The notes: generated by a model from the letters alone, not told the origin. DNA of 64,000 nucleotides from AAA164-E04 sp964342825 (GCA_964342825.1 CAYFHO010000012.1:1-64000), one strand, 5' to 3'. Positions 42,526 to 51,903 are shown, counted from the first letter of the stretch. Numbers and translations are program-made.

Positions 42526-45339
42526 ATGGCTAAGAAAGCATCAGGAACAAAAAAGACAAAGTACGTTTACAAGTTTGGCAATAAAAAAGCCGACGGAAAC
42601 GGTAAAATGAAGGAGCTCCTTGGGGGCAAAGGAGCTAATTTGGCAGAAATGACCCGCATCGGATTACCGGTGCCTCCCGGGTTCACCATTTCTACTGAAG
42701 TCTGCACTTACTACTACGATAACAAGCGCACCTATCCAAAGGAACTCCAGGCACAAATTGAAGACGGCGTTCGTAACATGGAACGCGTCCTTAAAAAGAA
42801 ATTTGGCGATGTCGATCGCCCACTTCTGGTAGCCGTTCGCTCAGGCGCCCGGGATTCCATGCCCGGTATGATGGATACCATCTTGAATCTCGGTCTGAAT
42901 GATCAAACCGTTAAGGCCCTTGCCAAGGCAAGTGGCAATGAGCGTTTCGCCTGGGATTGCTACCGCAGGTTTATCCAAATGTATGGTGACGTGGTGATGG
43001 GTGTCCAGAGCCGACCCGGTGAAGATCACGAACCATTCGAAACGGTCATCGAGGAATACAAGAATGAACTCTGGCCTGATGAAGCTCACGTAGAAGACAC
43101 CCGCCTGGATGCCACCCAAATGAAGGAGTTGGTACGCCGGTTCAAGAAACTCGTCAAAGATCGCACGCGTCAAGCATTCCCAAATGACCCATGGGAGCAA
43201 TTACAGGGTGCTGTGGGTGCGGTGTTCGGATCATGGATGAATGACCGTGCGATTGTCTATCGCCGAAAATATGGTATTCCACACGAGTGGGGAACTGCCG
43301 TGAACGTTCAGGCAATGGTGTTTGGTAATACCGGTGAAGAATCCGGATCAGGCGTTGCCTTCACACGAGATCCAGCGAATGGCGAAAAGATATTCTACGG
43401 TGAATTTCTGATCAATGCGCAGGGTGAAGATGTGGTTGCCGGTGTCCGTACTCCCGAGCCTGTGGCGGACCTGAAGAAAGTGATGCCCAAAGCTTATGAT
43501 GAGCTAGATGAGATTAGGCACACTCTCGAGTCTCATTTTACCGACATGCAGGACTTCGAGTTCACCATCGAAGAAGGAAAAGTCTACATGCTGCAAACCC
43601 GTAATGGAAAACGTACCGGTGTGGCAGCTGTTCATATTGCTTGTGACATGGTTCGTGAAAAACTGATCGATTGGCAAACCGCTATCCAGCGCGTTCCAGC
43701 AGATCAGTTGGATCAGTTGTTGGCTCCTATCTTCAATGCAAAGGCGGTCAAGAAAGCCAACAAGATCGCTCACGGTCTGCCAGCTGGACCCGGAGCTGCG
43801 ACCGGACGCATCTATTTCAATGCGGATCGAGCAGTTGAGGCCGCAAGCAAGGGAGAAAAAGTTCTGTTGGTTCGTGTCGAAACTTCCCCTGAAGATTTGC
43901 GAGGCATGATCGCTTCTGAAGGAATCTTGACCGCACGAGGCGGTGTCAGTTCTCACGCAGCTTTGGTGGCTCGACAAATGGGTAAGGTTTGTGTCTGCGG
44001 TGCAGATGCACTTTCCATTGATTATTACGACAAAACCATGACCGTAGGGGATTTGGTCTTGAACGAAGGTGATTTCCTCTCCATCGACGGTACCTCCGGA
44101 GACATCTACGAGGGTAAGGTCGACACAGCTCCTTCCGAGGTCGTTCAGGTGCTTGTTCAGAAAACTCTGGATCCCAAGAAAAGCCGGACCTACAAAGACT
44201 TCAACCAACTCATGGGATGGTGCAAAAAAGTCACCAAATTGGGCGTTCGAACCAATGCCGATACACCAGAACAGACTGCTAATGCAGTTGCTTTCGGAGC
44301 AAGCGGTATCGGATTGACCCGCACAGAGCACATGTTCTTCGAGGGAGATCGAATCGATGCCGTCCGTGAGATGATCCTTGCTGACAAGATCGATGATCGT
44401 CAGAAAGCGCTCGATAAACTTCTGCCCTATCAACGTGAGGATTTCGAAGGTATCTTCAAGGCACTTAAAGGATTGCCCGCAACGATTCGTCTGCTGGATC
44501 CTCCTTTGCATGAATTCCTGCCTCATGATCATGCAGCTCAATCCCAATTGGCTGACAAGTTGGGTGTGAGTATGGATATCATTACCAAGCGTGTTCACGA
44601 ACTTCACGAGTTCAATCCAATGCTCGGTCATCGTGGTTGTCGCTTGGGTGTTGTTTACCCTGAAATCAGTGCAATGCAGGCCCGCGCCATCTTCGAAGCC
44701 GCAGCAAATGTGCAGAAGAAAAACAAAATCAAGTGCCGCCCTGAAATCATGGTGCCTTTGGTTGGTTTTGCACGTGAGTTGGAACTTCAAATTGAAGTCA
44801 TCCACCGTGTGGCAGCAGAAGTTTCCAAGGAAAAGAAAGTTAAATTCAACTATCTTGTCGGAACCATGATCGAAGTGCCTCGAGGTGCTTTAACCGCAGA
44901 CGAAATTGCCAAGCACGCACAGTTCTTCAGTTTCGGAACCAACGACCTGACACAGACCACTCTGGGCATGAGCCGTGACGACAGTGGTACCTTCCTCCCG
45001 ACTTATCAGGAAGTGGAAGTCGTCAAAGCTAATCCATTTGCGAGTGTGGATCAGGAAGGCGTAGGGCAATTGATGGAAATCGCGACTGCCAAAGGTCGTT
45101 CCACACGCCCTGACATTAAGTTGGGTATCTGTGGTGAGCATGGGGGAGATCCTTCCAGTGTCGCTTTCTGTCACAAGGTTGGATTAAACTATGTCAGTTG
45201 TTCTCCTTACCGAGTTCCTGTCGCTCGATTGGCCGCAGCGCAAGCTGCTTTGGAGGATGCTCCGGCACCCAAGGCCAAGGCTGCCAAGAAATCAAAGAAA
45301 ACGGCCAAAAAGGCCGCTAAAAAGAAATCCAAGAAATAA
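42526..45339 (+). CDS. ppdK: Pyruvate, phosphate dikinase with histone-like tail
   Basis: This protein has 937 residues from ATG 42526; an upstream in-frame ATG at 42418 adds a basic stretch with no homology. An ATP-grasp nucleotide domain (about 10-380) has ELLGGKGANLAEM and RSGARDSMPGMMDTILNLG. The phosphohistidine domain carries H477 in TARGGVSSHAALVAR. A PEP-binding TIM barrel (about 550-905) has GFGIGLTRTEHMFF-like and GICGEHGGDP motifs. It interconverts pyruvate, ATP and Pi with PEP, AMP and PPi. The last about 27 residues (from about 911) are Lys/Ala-only repeats like KKTAKKAAKKKSKK, absent from typical members. Confidence 0.97.
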   Translation: MAKKASGTKKTKYVYKFGNKKADGNGKMKELLGGKGANLAEMTRIGLPVPPGFTISTEVCTYYYDNKRTYPKELQAQIEDGVRNMERVLKKKFGDVDRPLLVAVRSGARDSMPGMMDTILNLGLNDQTVKALAKASGNERFAWDCYRRFIQMYGDVVMGVQSRPGEDHEPFETVIEEYKNELWPDEAHVEDTRLDATQMKELVRRFKKLVKDRTRQAFPNDPWEQLQGAVGAVFGSWMNDRAIVYRRKYGIPHEWGTAVNVQAMVFGNTGEESGSGVAFTRDPANGEKIFYGEFLINAQGEDVVAGVRTPEPVADLKKVMPKAYDELDEIRHTLESHFTDMQDFEFTIEEGKVYMLQTRNGKRTGVAAVHIACDMVREKLIDWQTAIQRVPADQLDQLLAPIFNAKAVKKANKIAHGLPAGPGAATGRIYFNADRAVEAASKGEKVLLVRVETSPEDLRGMIASEGILTARGGVSSHAALVARQMGKVCVCGADALSIDYYDKTMTVGDLVLNEGDFLSIDGTSGDIYEGKVDTAPSEVVQVLVQKTLDPKKSRTYKDFNQLMGWCKKVTKLGVRTNADTPEQTANAVAFGASGIGLTRTEHMFFEGDRIDAVREMILADKIDDRQKALDKLLPYQREDFEGIFKALKGLPATIRLLDPPLHEFLPHDHAAQSQLADKLGVSMDIITKRVHELHEFNPMLGHRGCRLGVVYPEISAMQARAIFEAAANVQKKNKIKCRPEIMVPLVGFARELELQIEVIHRVAAEVSKEKKVKFNYLVGTMIEVPRGALTADEIAKHAQFFSFGTNDLTQTTLGMSRDDSGTFLPTYQEVEVVKANPFASVDQEGVGQLMEIATAKGRSTRPDIKLGICGEHGGDPSSVAFCHKVGLNYVSCSPYRVPVARLAAAQAALEDAPAPKAKAAKKSKKTAKKAAKKKSKK

Positions 45340-45367
45340 GGGTTTCCTGCTAAAGAATTAATATGCA

Positions 45368-45405
45368 AAACCGCCGCATGGATTCATCCGTGCGGCGGTT
45401 TCTTT
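45368..45405 (+). terminator. Terminator of ppdK
   Basis: AAACCGCCGCA pairs perfectly with TGCGGCGGTTT around a 12-base loop, followed by CTTT. It is 28 bp after the stop codon. Confidence 0.85.
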
Positions 45406-45437
45406 ATTGAAATGGATGTGGTGACAAATTGGGACTA

Positions 45438-45875
45438 TCAGTGGTCACAACCACGTCTCAGACAGGCATCAAGCGCCAGGTGGTACGAGTCTTCTCCAAA
45501 ACCACAGATCTGCCCTACACACACAGGTGCGATGAGCGATTGATGGCGAAATTCTTCACGTGCATGAATGTTCGATAAATGTATTTCCAGGGTTGGGACT
45601 TCTGCTGCAGAAATGGCATCCCTCAAGGCAATGCTGGTGTGAGTATATGCCCCGGCATTCAGCACGATAAAATCGAAGGCGTTACGAGATTCCTGGATCC
45701 ATGTGACCAATTCTCCTTCATGATTGGACTGACGGAAATCAATTTCCGCACCTTCTTTCTTGGCTCGCTCGCTGATGGAATTACCAATGTCATCTAGTGT
45801 TTTTGCGCCATAGATTTCAGGCTCGCGTAATCCGAGCATGTTGAGGTTGGGGCCGTTTAAAAATAAAATGCGCAT
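45438..45875 (-). CDS. aroQ: Type II 3-dehydroquinate dehydratase
   Basis: This 145-residue protein has the type II length. The signature NGPNLNMLGLREPEIYG includes the catalytic Tyr (about Y22). FRQSNHEGELVTWI, VLNAGAYTHTSIAL and the substrate-binding EIHLSNIHAREEFR complete the active site. It dehydrates 3-dehydroquinate to 3-dehydroshikimate in aromatic synthesis. The shikimate dehydrogenase for the next step lies at 49243-50238. It stands 43 bp upstream of the WD40 gene's 3' end. Confidence 0.96.
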   Translation of the reverse strand: MRILFLNGPNLNMLGLREPEIYGAKTLDDIGNSISERAKKEGAEIDFRQSNHEGELVTWIQESRNAFDFIVLNAGAYTHTSIALRDAISAAEVPTLEIHLSNIHAREEFRHQSLIAPVCVGQICGFGEDSYHLALDACLRRGCDH

Positions 45876-45918
45876 AGGGTTTGATTAATCGAAGTGGGGC
45901 AAAATGTCGATCCTGGAT

Positions 45919-47346
45919 TCAGTCCGAGGCCAACGATTTGCTTTTTGGAGAAAAAGGTTTTGTAGTCCAAAGGGATTTTCCGTCCATTGTGAAAGATTGA
46001 AGTTCTCCTTCAAAGGTTCCCATCACCAGGCAATTGTGTTTCTTCCAGTAAATCAGACATGATCCAGGTTTTTTGGTGCGTTGAATTACTCTCTCTCGGC
46101 CTGTATTCGAGGATTGGGCTCCGGTGTGAGGTTTGAGATCCTGATAACGGTAGAGCGTGCCTTTTTGGTTGAGCGCATACAATTCAGAACGTTCTGCCAT
46201 CCAAATTAAATTCAGTATACCAAATTGATGCCTACCTAAATCATACAGTCTTTCTCCCGATTGTTGATCCCAAACCTTGATGGCGTTGTCTAATCCTGCA
46301 GATATCAGAAGAGTGGAATCGGTGTTTTGAGTCAGATTCGTGACCGGAGCTGTGTGACCTTCGAGCCAGTTTGCTTCCCGCAAAGTGTCAGTCTCCCAGG
46401 TCCTCACCGTGTGGTCAGCTGAAGCGGTCATCCAATAACTGCCATTTCCTGATTCCTGTAAATCGGTGATCTCATCATCGTGCGCCAACCAGCTATGAGA
46501 AGGTGCAAATTGATCCGAGGGGAAAACATGGATTTTTCCAAAGACACCTGGAAGACTTTCTCCCACTAACAATCTCGATCCATCCATTGTATACTGCAGT
46601 GAAGTGATTCGTCCCTCCAATGGTTCTGAAATCGAACGTTCCACTTGTCCGGTCTTCACATCCCAAAAGTGAATGATCCCAAAACCTCCGGACACCCAGT
46701 TGGTCTGATCAGGTGTGACGGTCAAAGACCTGACGGCATCTCGATGACGAGTAGGCAGTTTAACTTGTATGGGCTTTTTATCCTCGAGGTGGGTGACAAT
46801 CAAATCTTTACCTTGGGAACTTAACATTGCGCCATTACTTTCGCACGATGTCATGGCGAGAACCGGGATGTAATCATCAGGTAAGGGGTGTAGTTTCCAC
46901 TCGGCCAAATCGATTGGGGATATTCTGGACAATGTTTCTTGATCCCAGTGACTCCCTTGATCAATCCATTTGGTAAGTATTGAAATTTGATCTTCTGACA
47001 GTTGTTTCTTGGGGGGCATGTGTGAGTCGCTGTCCTCAGTAAGTGTTGTGAGTAAGAAACTGTCATTGGGTTCGTTTGGGGATAACACCGGTCCATTGTT
47101 TGATCCTGCCAGCAGATTTTCCCTGGTCGACATGCTCAAGCCTCCCTTCGATTTTTCATCATTGTGACATGAGAAACACTCGTCCCGGAGTATGGCCATT
47201 GCTTGCTGGGTAAGAAGTGGATCCGGTTCTTGGGCCAAGATCTCAGGTGTCGAAAAAACTCCAAATAATACCGATATCAGGCAGATTCCAGATCGAATAT
47301 GCCCGAATTTTATCCAAGGGTTTATGTCGAAATGAAGCAGAGGCAT
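45919..47346 (-). CDS. Exported planctomycete-type cytochrome C with WD40 repeats
   Basis: This 475-residue protein has a signal peptide (about 18-38). A PSCyt1-type heme domain (about 45-140) has the CxxCH motif C57-F-S-C60-H61 and the downstream HMPPKKQLSEDQ with a likely axial Met. About six WD40 repeats follow (about 150-470), for example LRSLTVTPDQTNW and SGGFGIIHFWDV, with W-D or W-E endings. It probably acts as an electron-transfer or docking protein in the periplasm. Its role is unknown. There is no partner gene of the usual DUF1501 type beside it. Confidence 0.85.
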   Translation of the reverse strand: MPLLHFDINPWIKFGHIRSGICLISVLFGVFSTPEILAQEPDPLLTQQAMAILRDECFSCHNDEKSKGGLSMSTRENLLAGSNNGPVLSPNEPNDSFLLTTLTEDSDSHMPPKKQLSEDQISILTKWIDQGSHWDQETLSRISPIDLAEWKLHPLPDDYIPVLAMTSCESNGAMLSSQGKDLIVTHLEDKKPIQVKLPTRHRDAVRSLTVTPDQTNWVSGGFGIIHFWDVKTGQVERSISEPLEGRITSLQYTMDGSRLLVGESLPGVFGKIHVFPSDQFAPSHSWLAHDDEITDLQESGNGSYWMTASADHTVRTWETDTLREANWLEGHTAPVTNLTQNTDSTLLISAGLDNAIKVWDQQSGERLYDLGRHQFGILNLIWMAERSELYALNQKGTLYRYQDLKPHTGAQSSNTGRERVIQRTKKPGSCLIYWKKHNCLVMGTFEGELQSFTMDGKSLWTTKPFSPKSKSLASD

Positions 47347-47418
47347 TGGATCCTTTCTTAGGTCTGGCAGATTAATCCATTACCTCTCTGAACAGTTGCT
47401 CCTCGACAATCCAGGAAA

Positions 47419-47805
47419 TTAAGCATCCACTTCCGAATGCAATGCTATTCGGTTGCCTTCGCTATCGAGTAGGATCGCTCTAAAGCCGTGAGGACCGATG
47501 GAGTGAATTGGAAGAACGATTTTTCCACCGTGTTTCTCCGCCTGATTCACGGCATCCTTGATTCGTCCGTGCACATTGAAATATACGAGGATACCGGATT
47601 CCGATGTGATTTCTTCCGCTCGAGGCACCAGGCATCCGCCATTTCCCTGGTCATGTTCGAGAACACAGAACTCAACGTCGTTGAAGTTCTCTTTGAAAAC
47701 CTGGATATTCAGCGTCTTTGAATAGAAAGCGTTGGCGCGATCCAGGTCGGAAACAGGAATATCAAACCAGACCCCCAGATTGTTTTCTCGGTTGAAGTTA
47801 CTCAT
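47419..47805 (-). CDS. VOC (glyoxalase/bleomycin-resistance) family protein
   Basis: This 128-residue protein has the two beta-alpha-beta-beta-beta repeats of the VOC fold. It starts GVWFDIPVSDLDRANAFYSKT and ends IGPHGFRAILLDSEGNRIAL, with E and H residues in family metal positions (for example E114 or near it). Members are metal-dependent lyases, dioxygenases or binding proteins, and no substrate can be named. It is near repeat copy 2 and likely a single gene. Confidence 0.85.
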   Translation of the reverse strand: MSNFNRENNLGVWFDIPVSDLDRANAFYSKTLNIQVFKENFNDVEFCVLEHDQGNGGCLVPRAEEITSESGILVYFNVHGRIKDAVNQAEKHGGKIVLPIHSIGPHGFRAILLDSEGNRIALHSEVDA

Positions 47806-47909
47806 GATTGCATCAACCCATACTGTAAATTTGGAGTTAGATACAATCCTTATATTCTAACCACGGCATACAGGGCTGCGATTCAGAATGGAAGGAAATT
47901 GAAGTGAAA

Positions 47910-48056
47910 TGGTAGGGCCGCGCTGCCGCGGGGCCGTGAGCGCGGTAGGAGTATACAATAGCCTACAGCAATGTGCCTGCGGACACACCGTCCCGACGCG
48001 TCGTGGATATCCCTACCAAGATGCAGGCTGCTTTCCTGCCACTATGAATCGGACCC
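47910..48056 (-). repeat. Dispersed repeat element, copy 2
   Basis: The core 47910-48018 starts TGGTAGGG and ends CCCTACCA. Read on the minus strand it aligns with the element at 40371-40524 through the shared CACATTGCTGTAGGCTATTG and CGCTCACGGCCCCGCGGCAG. The copies differ by several substitutions and small gaps. The repeat starts 19 bases after the prepilin peptidase stop, in the same reading direction. It is not part of any gene. Confidence 0.85.
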
Positions 48057-48075
48057 GGAATACCGTGCTATTCCA

Positions 48076-49233
48076 TTAAATCCCATTTTGAGGGCGGATG
48101 GTTTCCACCAGCATGTTCAATTGCTCCAACCAAATTCCTTGCCACGTATCCGGCATGAACATCCAAATCACGGCGGCCAGAGCAATGTATGGACCAAAAG
48201 GAAGTCGGCTGGACCAATCGCGGCGTCCAATCAATATCAGGCCTACCCCGATCAAAGCACCGATCATGGAGCTGATCATGAGAGAAAAGATGGTGGACTG
48301 CCACCCCAGAAAGGCACCGATGGCTCCCATGAATTTGACATCTCCCAGTCCCATGGCTTCTCGGGGGAGCGTGATGGAATGGCAAACCGCCTCCATGTGC
48401 CCGATGGTTTCCGGATCGAATGATTCATTTTCAATGATGAGTTCATTGGGCGAGAGACGTACCTGGACTCCCGCATAGCATCGATCTGCAAGTTCAAGGC
48501 GGTCCGCCTGAAATTTTATGCTGTCTGATTTGCGGTAGAATAATTCTTCATAAGGAACGGATTCATCGGGAAGGACAAGTTCCGTCTCCGTAAAAATGAG
48601 TTTGGCGGAATCTGGAAGCTTTAAATGCATCTTCCCAAACATCAATTTGCCCAGTCGCACGACCGCATATACGAGCAGCAAACCTGCCACCGCCCCGGCA
48701 GCGCTTCGCTCCATCGAAGTTGCTCGGCTGTCAGTCATGTGCAGAGCTGGTACGGCGATGGAGAACACAAGGCCCGCACCAATGCCACCCAAAGTGATCT
48801 GATCGGGAATGATAAAATGTTCGAAGTCAATCAAGGTGGCAACCAGGAATCCAGAAAGGATGGTCGCATAAGCAATAGCCAGACCGGTTGAAGTTGGACC
48901 AACGGCCAGCCATGTCCCTAGAAAAAGCAAACCTGTGACCAATTCGACGGCAAAGTAGCGGAAGCTGATGGGAATTTTGCACTGAGCGCATCGACCCCGC
49001 AAAACAAGCCAGGTGATTAATGGCATGTTCAGATACCAGGGAATGCGATATTGGCAGCCGGGACAGTGTGAAGGTGGATGCACCACGCTCAAGTCTCGCG
49101 GCATCCTGTAGATACAGACATTGAGGAAACTGCCGACCATACTGCCAAGGATGAACCAGCAGACGGTCCAAAAATGAAACGGTACACTCTGCCAGCGTTC
49201 TGGAGCGAAAAGGGATGTCATGATCTCACCCAT
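48076..49233 (-). CDS. Prepilin peptidase (A24 family) with extra central domain
   Basis: This 385-residue protein exceeds the usual about 290. The zinc-binding cysteines C57, C60, C82 and C85 form the N-terminal methylase domain pattern. Two catalytic aspartates lie in D136 (ATLIDFEHFIIPD) and D298 (GLGDVKFM). Between them, about residues 200-293 form an extra soluble segment with no family I know. It cleaves and methylates type IV prepilins or type II pseudopilins. The aroE stop lies 9 bp upstream, so they likely share one transcript. The ATPase at 1-1036 would be its functional partner. Confidence 0.93.
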   Translation of the reverse strand: MGEIMTSLFAPERWQSVPFHFWTVCWFILGSMVGSFLNVCIYRMPRDLSVVHPPSHCPGCQYRIPWYLNMPLITWLVLRGRCAQCKIPISFRYFAVELVTGLLFLGTWLAVGPTSTGLAIAYATILSGFLVATLIDFEHFIIPDQITLGGIGAGLVFSIAVPALHMTDSRATSMERSAAGAVAGLLLVYAVVRLGKLMFGKMHLKLPDSAKLIFTETELVLPDESVPYEELFYRKSDSIKFQADRLELADRCYAGVQVRLSPNELIIENESFDPETIGHMEAVCHSITLPREAMGLGDVKFMGAIGAFLGWQSTIFSLMISSMIGALIGVGLILIGRRDWSSRLPFGPYIALAAVIWMFMPDTWQGIWLEQLNMLVETIRPQNGI

Positions 49234-49242
49234 CCCAACACA

Positions 49243-50238
49243 TTAACTGGCCGAAAGTTTTCCATAAACATGCTCGTGAAGGGCTTTTCGCATGATTTCA
49301 GTTGGTGCGCTTTTACCTGTCCATATTTCAAGGGCCGCGGTTCCCTGGTAAAGCAGCATACCCAGACCATTGGCAGTGCGGCAGCCGGCCTGTTCAGCTT
49401 CCCTTAAAAAGGGTGTTTGTGCGGGTTGATAAATCATGTCATAGGCGTGAAAAACATTTCGGAGATTGATGGCTTCGCAATCGACCGGTAAAGGATCGTC
49501 CGGTTTCAAACCCAGGGAGGTTGCGTTCAATAATAAATCGATCAGAGTTCCTTGTTTAGGGTAATCTAAGGAGGTTTCGACCTCTGGATACTTCGCTTGG
49601 ATATCCTTCGCAACGTCTTCCGCTTTGGAGCGTGTTCGATTGATCAGGTGCAGCTTTTTGATGCCTGCCGATGCCAGTTTCAATGCCGCCACACGTCCTG
49701 CTCCTCCAGCTCCCAATAAAACACAGGTGCGTCCTTTCAGCTTGAGTTCCAGATCTTCGTCAATCGATTTCAGGATGGCATCGGCATCAGTATTGAATCC
49801 AACACTTCGAATGGTCACAAATTGAGTGGGATCTTCTGCCTGCCCAATGGGAGTCCAGGTTCCATCCTTGTTTTTGCCCTCGAATCGAATAGTGTTCACA
49901 GCACCCCATTCCCTGGCGGCTGAATCCACTTCGTCTACCCAGTCAAAAGCGAGCAGCTTATGTGGAACTGTCAGGTTGAGTCCGACATATCGCATTGCCC
50001 TGGCTCCATGCAAAGCTTCGTTGAGTTGCTCCGGCAACACGTCGAATGCCAGATATCGCCAATTCATGCCCATTTCGGCAATACCGGCATTCTGCATAGC
50101 AGGAGAGGCGGAGTGGCGTATGGGATGTCCATAAACCGCCGCATACAATGTCGAGGCATTCAGATTGCTTTGATGATTCGATGACACAGGGATTTTTATA
50201 AGGTTGTTGGTATCTTCCACACAACGTTGAATTTTCAT
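49243..50238 (-). CDS. aroE: Shikimate dehydrogenase AroE
   Basis: This protein has 331 residues from ATG 50238; the frame extends upstream to 50283 with no better start. The family is about 280, so the N-terminal about 35 residues are an extra piece. The shikimate site starts YGHPIRHSASPAMQNA, NLTVPHK carries the catalytic Lys, the NADP site has LLGAGGAGRVAALKLAS, and the C-terminal YDMIYQPAQTPFLREAEQAG is conserved. It reduces 3-dehydroshikimate to shikimate. It is upstream of the prepilin peptidase gene, an unusual pairing. Confidence 0.94.
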   Translation of the reverse strand: MKIQRCVEDTNNLIKIPVSSNHQSNLNASTLYAAVYGHPIRHSASPAMQNAGIAEMGMNWRYLAFDVLPEQLNEALHGARAMRYVGLNLTVPHKLLAFDWVDEVDSAAREWGAVNTIRFEGKNKDGTWTPIGQAEDPTQFVTIRSVGFNTDADAILKSIDEDLELKLKGRTCVLLGAGGAGRVAALKLASAGIKKLHLINRTRSKAEDVAKDIQAKYPEVETSLDYPKQGTLIDLLLNATSLGLKPDDPLPVDCEAINLRNVFHAYDMIYQPAQTPFLREAEQAGCRTANGLGMLLYQGTAALEIWTGKSAPTEIMRKALHEHVYGKLSAS

Positions 50239-50351
50239 GTTGATGTCTGACCGATGCATCGGCATGTTGTGCCGACACCCCACCTTCTAGCATATCTCCT
50301 GATGACTGGTGAACTGGATCGATGGATATCGACCAAGTTCAAGGAATAATT

Positions 50352-51878
50352 ATGCTCGCAAAAATTGATGCTGCTTCGGTGCAGGGGATAGAGGCTCTGA
50401 ATGTGGAAGTGGAAGTGCATGTGGGATACAGCGACACATGTGTGGTGATCGTCGGGCTTCCCGATGCTGCAGTCAGGGAATCACGGGATCGAGTCGGTTC
50501 AGCCATCGAAAACAGCGGTTTCAAATTTCCTAAAGGCCGCACAACCATCAATCTCGCACCTGCCGACCTTAAGAAAGAAGGCCCGAGTTTCGATTTACCC
50601 ATTGCCATGGGAATGCTCGCAGCCAGTGAACAGATGGAGTCATCTTTATTGACTCAATATATGATTGTTGGAGAACTGGCGCTCACTGGCGCGGTTCGAC
50701 CTGTCAAAGGCATCCTTCCGATCGCCCTTCGCGCCAAGAAGGAGGGGAAACGGGGGATCCTAGTGCCCCAGCAGAACGCATACGAAGCCGCAGTGGTGCA
50801 GGGGATCGAGGTCATTCCTGTACAGAATTTGCGTGAAGCGGTTTATTTTCTGGAAGAGCAGGTGAGCATTCCTCCTTGTCAGGTGGATCTGAAGAAACTT
50901 CTGGGCCGATCTGATGATATGGAACTTGATTTTGCCGATGTCAAAGGTCAGGAATCCGTCAAACGTGCCCTGGAAATTGCGGCAGCCGGGGGGCACAATG
51001 TACTATTGATTGGACCGCCGGGAACCGGTAAATCCATGCTCGCCAAAAGACTTCCAGGCATCCTCCCACCCTTGACTCTGACCGAGGCTCTTGAGACGAC
51101 CAAGATTCACAGTATCGTTGGATTGTTGGATTCAGGACAGGCATTGGTCACGCGTCGGCCCTTTCGCACGCCGCATCACACCGCCAGCGATGCCGGGTTA
51201 TTGGGCGGGAATGTCCATCCTTCGCCCGGTGAAATTTCTCTGGCCCATAATGGTGTGTTATTTTTGGACGAACTGCCTGAGTTTCGTCGCAGTGTGCTTG
51301 AGACTTTGCGTCAGCCTTTGGAGGAGGGGAGGGTGACCATTTCTCGAGCCGCCGGAACAATGACCTTTCCAGCTCGGTTCATGATGGTCGCCGCCATGAA
51401 TCCAACGCCAGACGGCAAGATGCCCGAAGACAGCCGCTGCAGCCCTCGAGAGATCCAGAATTATCTAGGGAGAATATCCGGCCCACTGCTGGATCGAATA
51501 GATCTTCATATTGAAGTTCCTGCGGTGCCTTTCGATAAAATCTCGGGAATGATGTCCGGTGAGTCCTCTGAACAAATTAAACAACGTGTGGTGGCGGCTA
51601 GAGATATTCAACTCAGACGTTTTGCCAAATCAAAATTGATTGTGAGCAACGCCAGCATGACATCACGAGCGCTGAAAGTTTGTTGTCAATTGGATGACAG
51701 TTCTCTTGATCTGATGAAGCAGGCAATGGCGCATGTTGGCTTGAGTGCTCGAGCTTATGATCGAATATTAAAGGTGGCCAGAACCATAGCCGACCTGGCA
51801 CATCAGGAAAATATCCAATCCGATCACATCATGGAAGCCATTCAATATCGGGAATTGGATCATCAAATATGGACATGA
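50352..51878 (+). CDS. comM: YifB/ComM family Mg chelatase-like AAA+ ATPase
   Basis: This protein has 508 residues from ATG 50352; the ATG at 50322 adds ten residues unlike the family. An N-terminal ChlI-like Lon-protease-type domain (about 1-170) is followed by the AAA+ ATPase with Walker A GPPGTGKS (about 221-228) and Walker B LFLDELPEF. The C-terminal Mg-chelatase domain has RCSPREIQNYLGRISGPLLDRID (split by turns). ComM is a helicase promoting branch migration in natural transformation. That fits a cell with type IV pilus genes, but competence is inference. Confidence 0.95.
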   Translation: MLAKIDAASVQGIEALNVEVEVHVGYSDTCVVIVGLPDAAVRESRDRVGSAIENSGFKFPKGRTTINLAPADLKKEGPSFDLPIAMGMLAASEQMESSLLTQYMIVGELALTGAVRPVKGILPIALRAKKEGKRGILVPQQNAYEAAVVQGIEVIPVQNLREAVYFLEEQVSIPPCQVDLKKLLGRSDDMELDFADVKGQESVKRALEIAAAGGHNVLLIGPPGTGKSMLAKRLPGILPPLTLTEALETTKIHSIVGLLDSGQALVTRRPFRTPHHTASDAGLLGGNVHPSPGEISLAHNGVLFLDELPEFRRSVLETLRQPLEEGRVTISRAAGTMTFPARFMMVAAMNPTPDGKMPEDSRCSPREIQNYLGRISGPLLDRIDLHIEVPAVPFDKISGMMSGESSEQIKQRVVAARDIQLRRFAKSKLIVSNASMTSRALKVCCQLDDSSLDLMKQAMAHVGLSARAYDRILKVARTIADLAHQENIQSDHIMEAIQYRELDHQIWT

Positions 51879-51903
51879 TGTTCCTGATTAATCGAATCAT
51901 GCC

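Noticed and set aside
43504..44805. Open frame of 433 codons on the minus strand inside ppdK
   Set aside because: It is antisense to a well-conserved enzyme frame. Its cysteine-, histidine- and serine-rich product matches no family. Codon bias of the plus strand explains the long opening.
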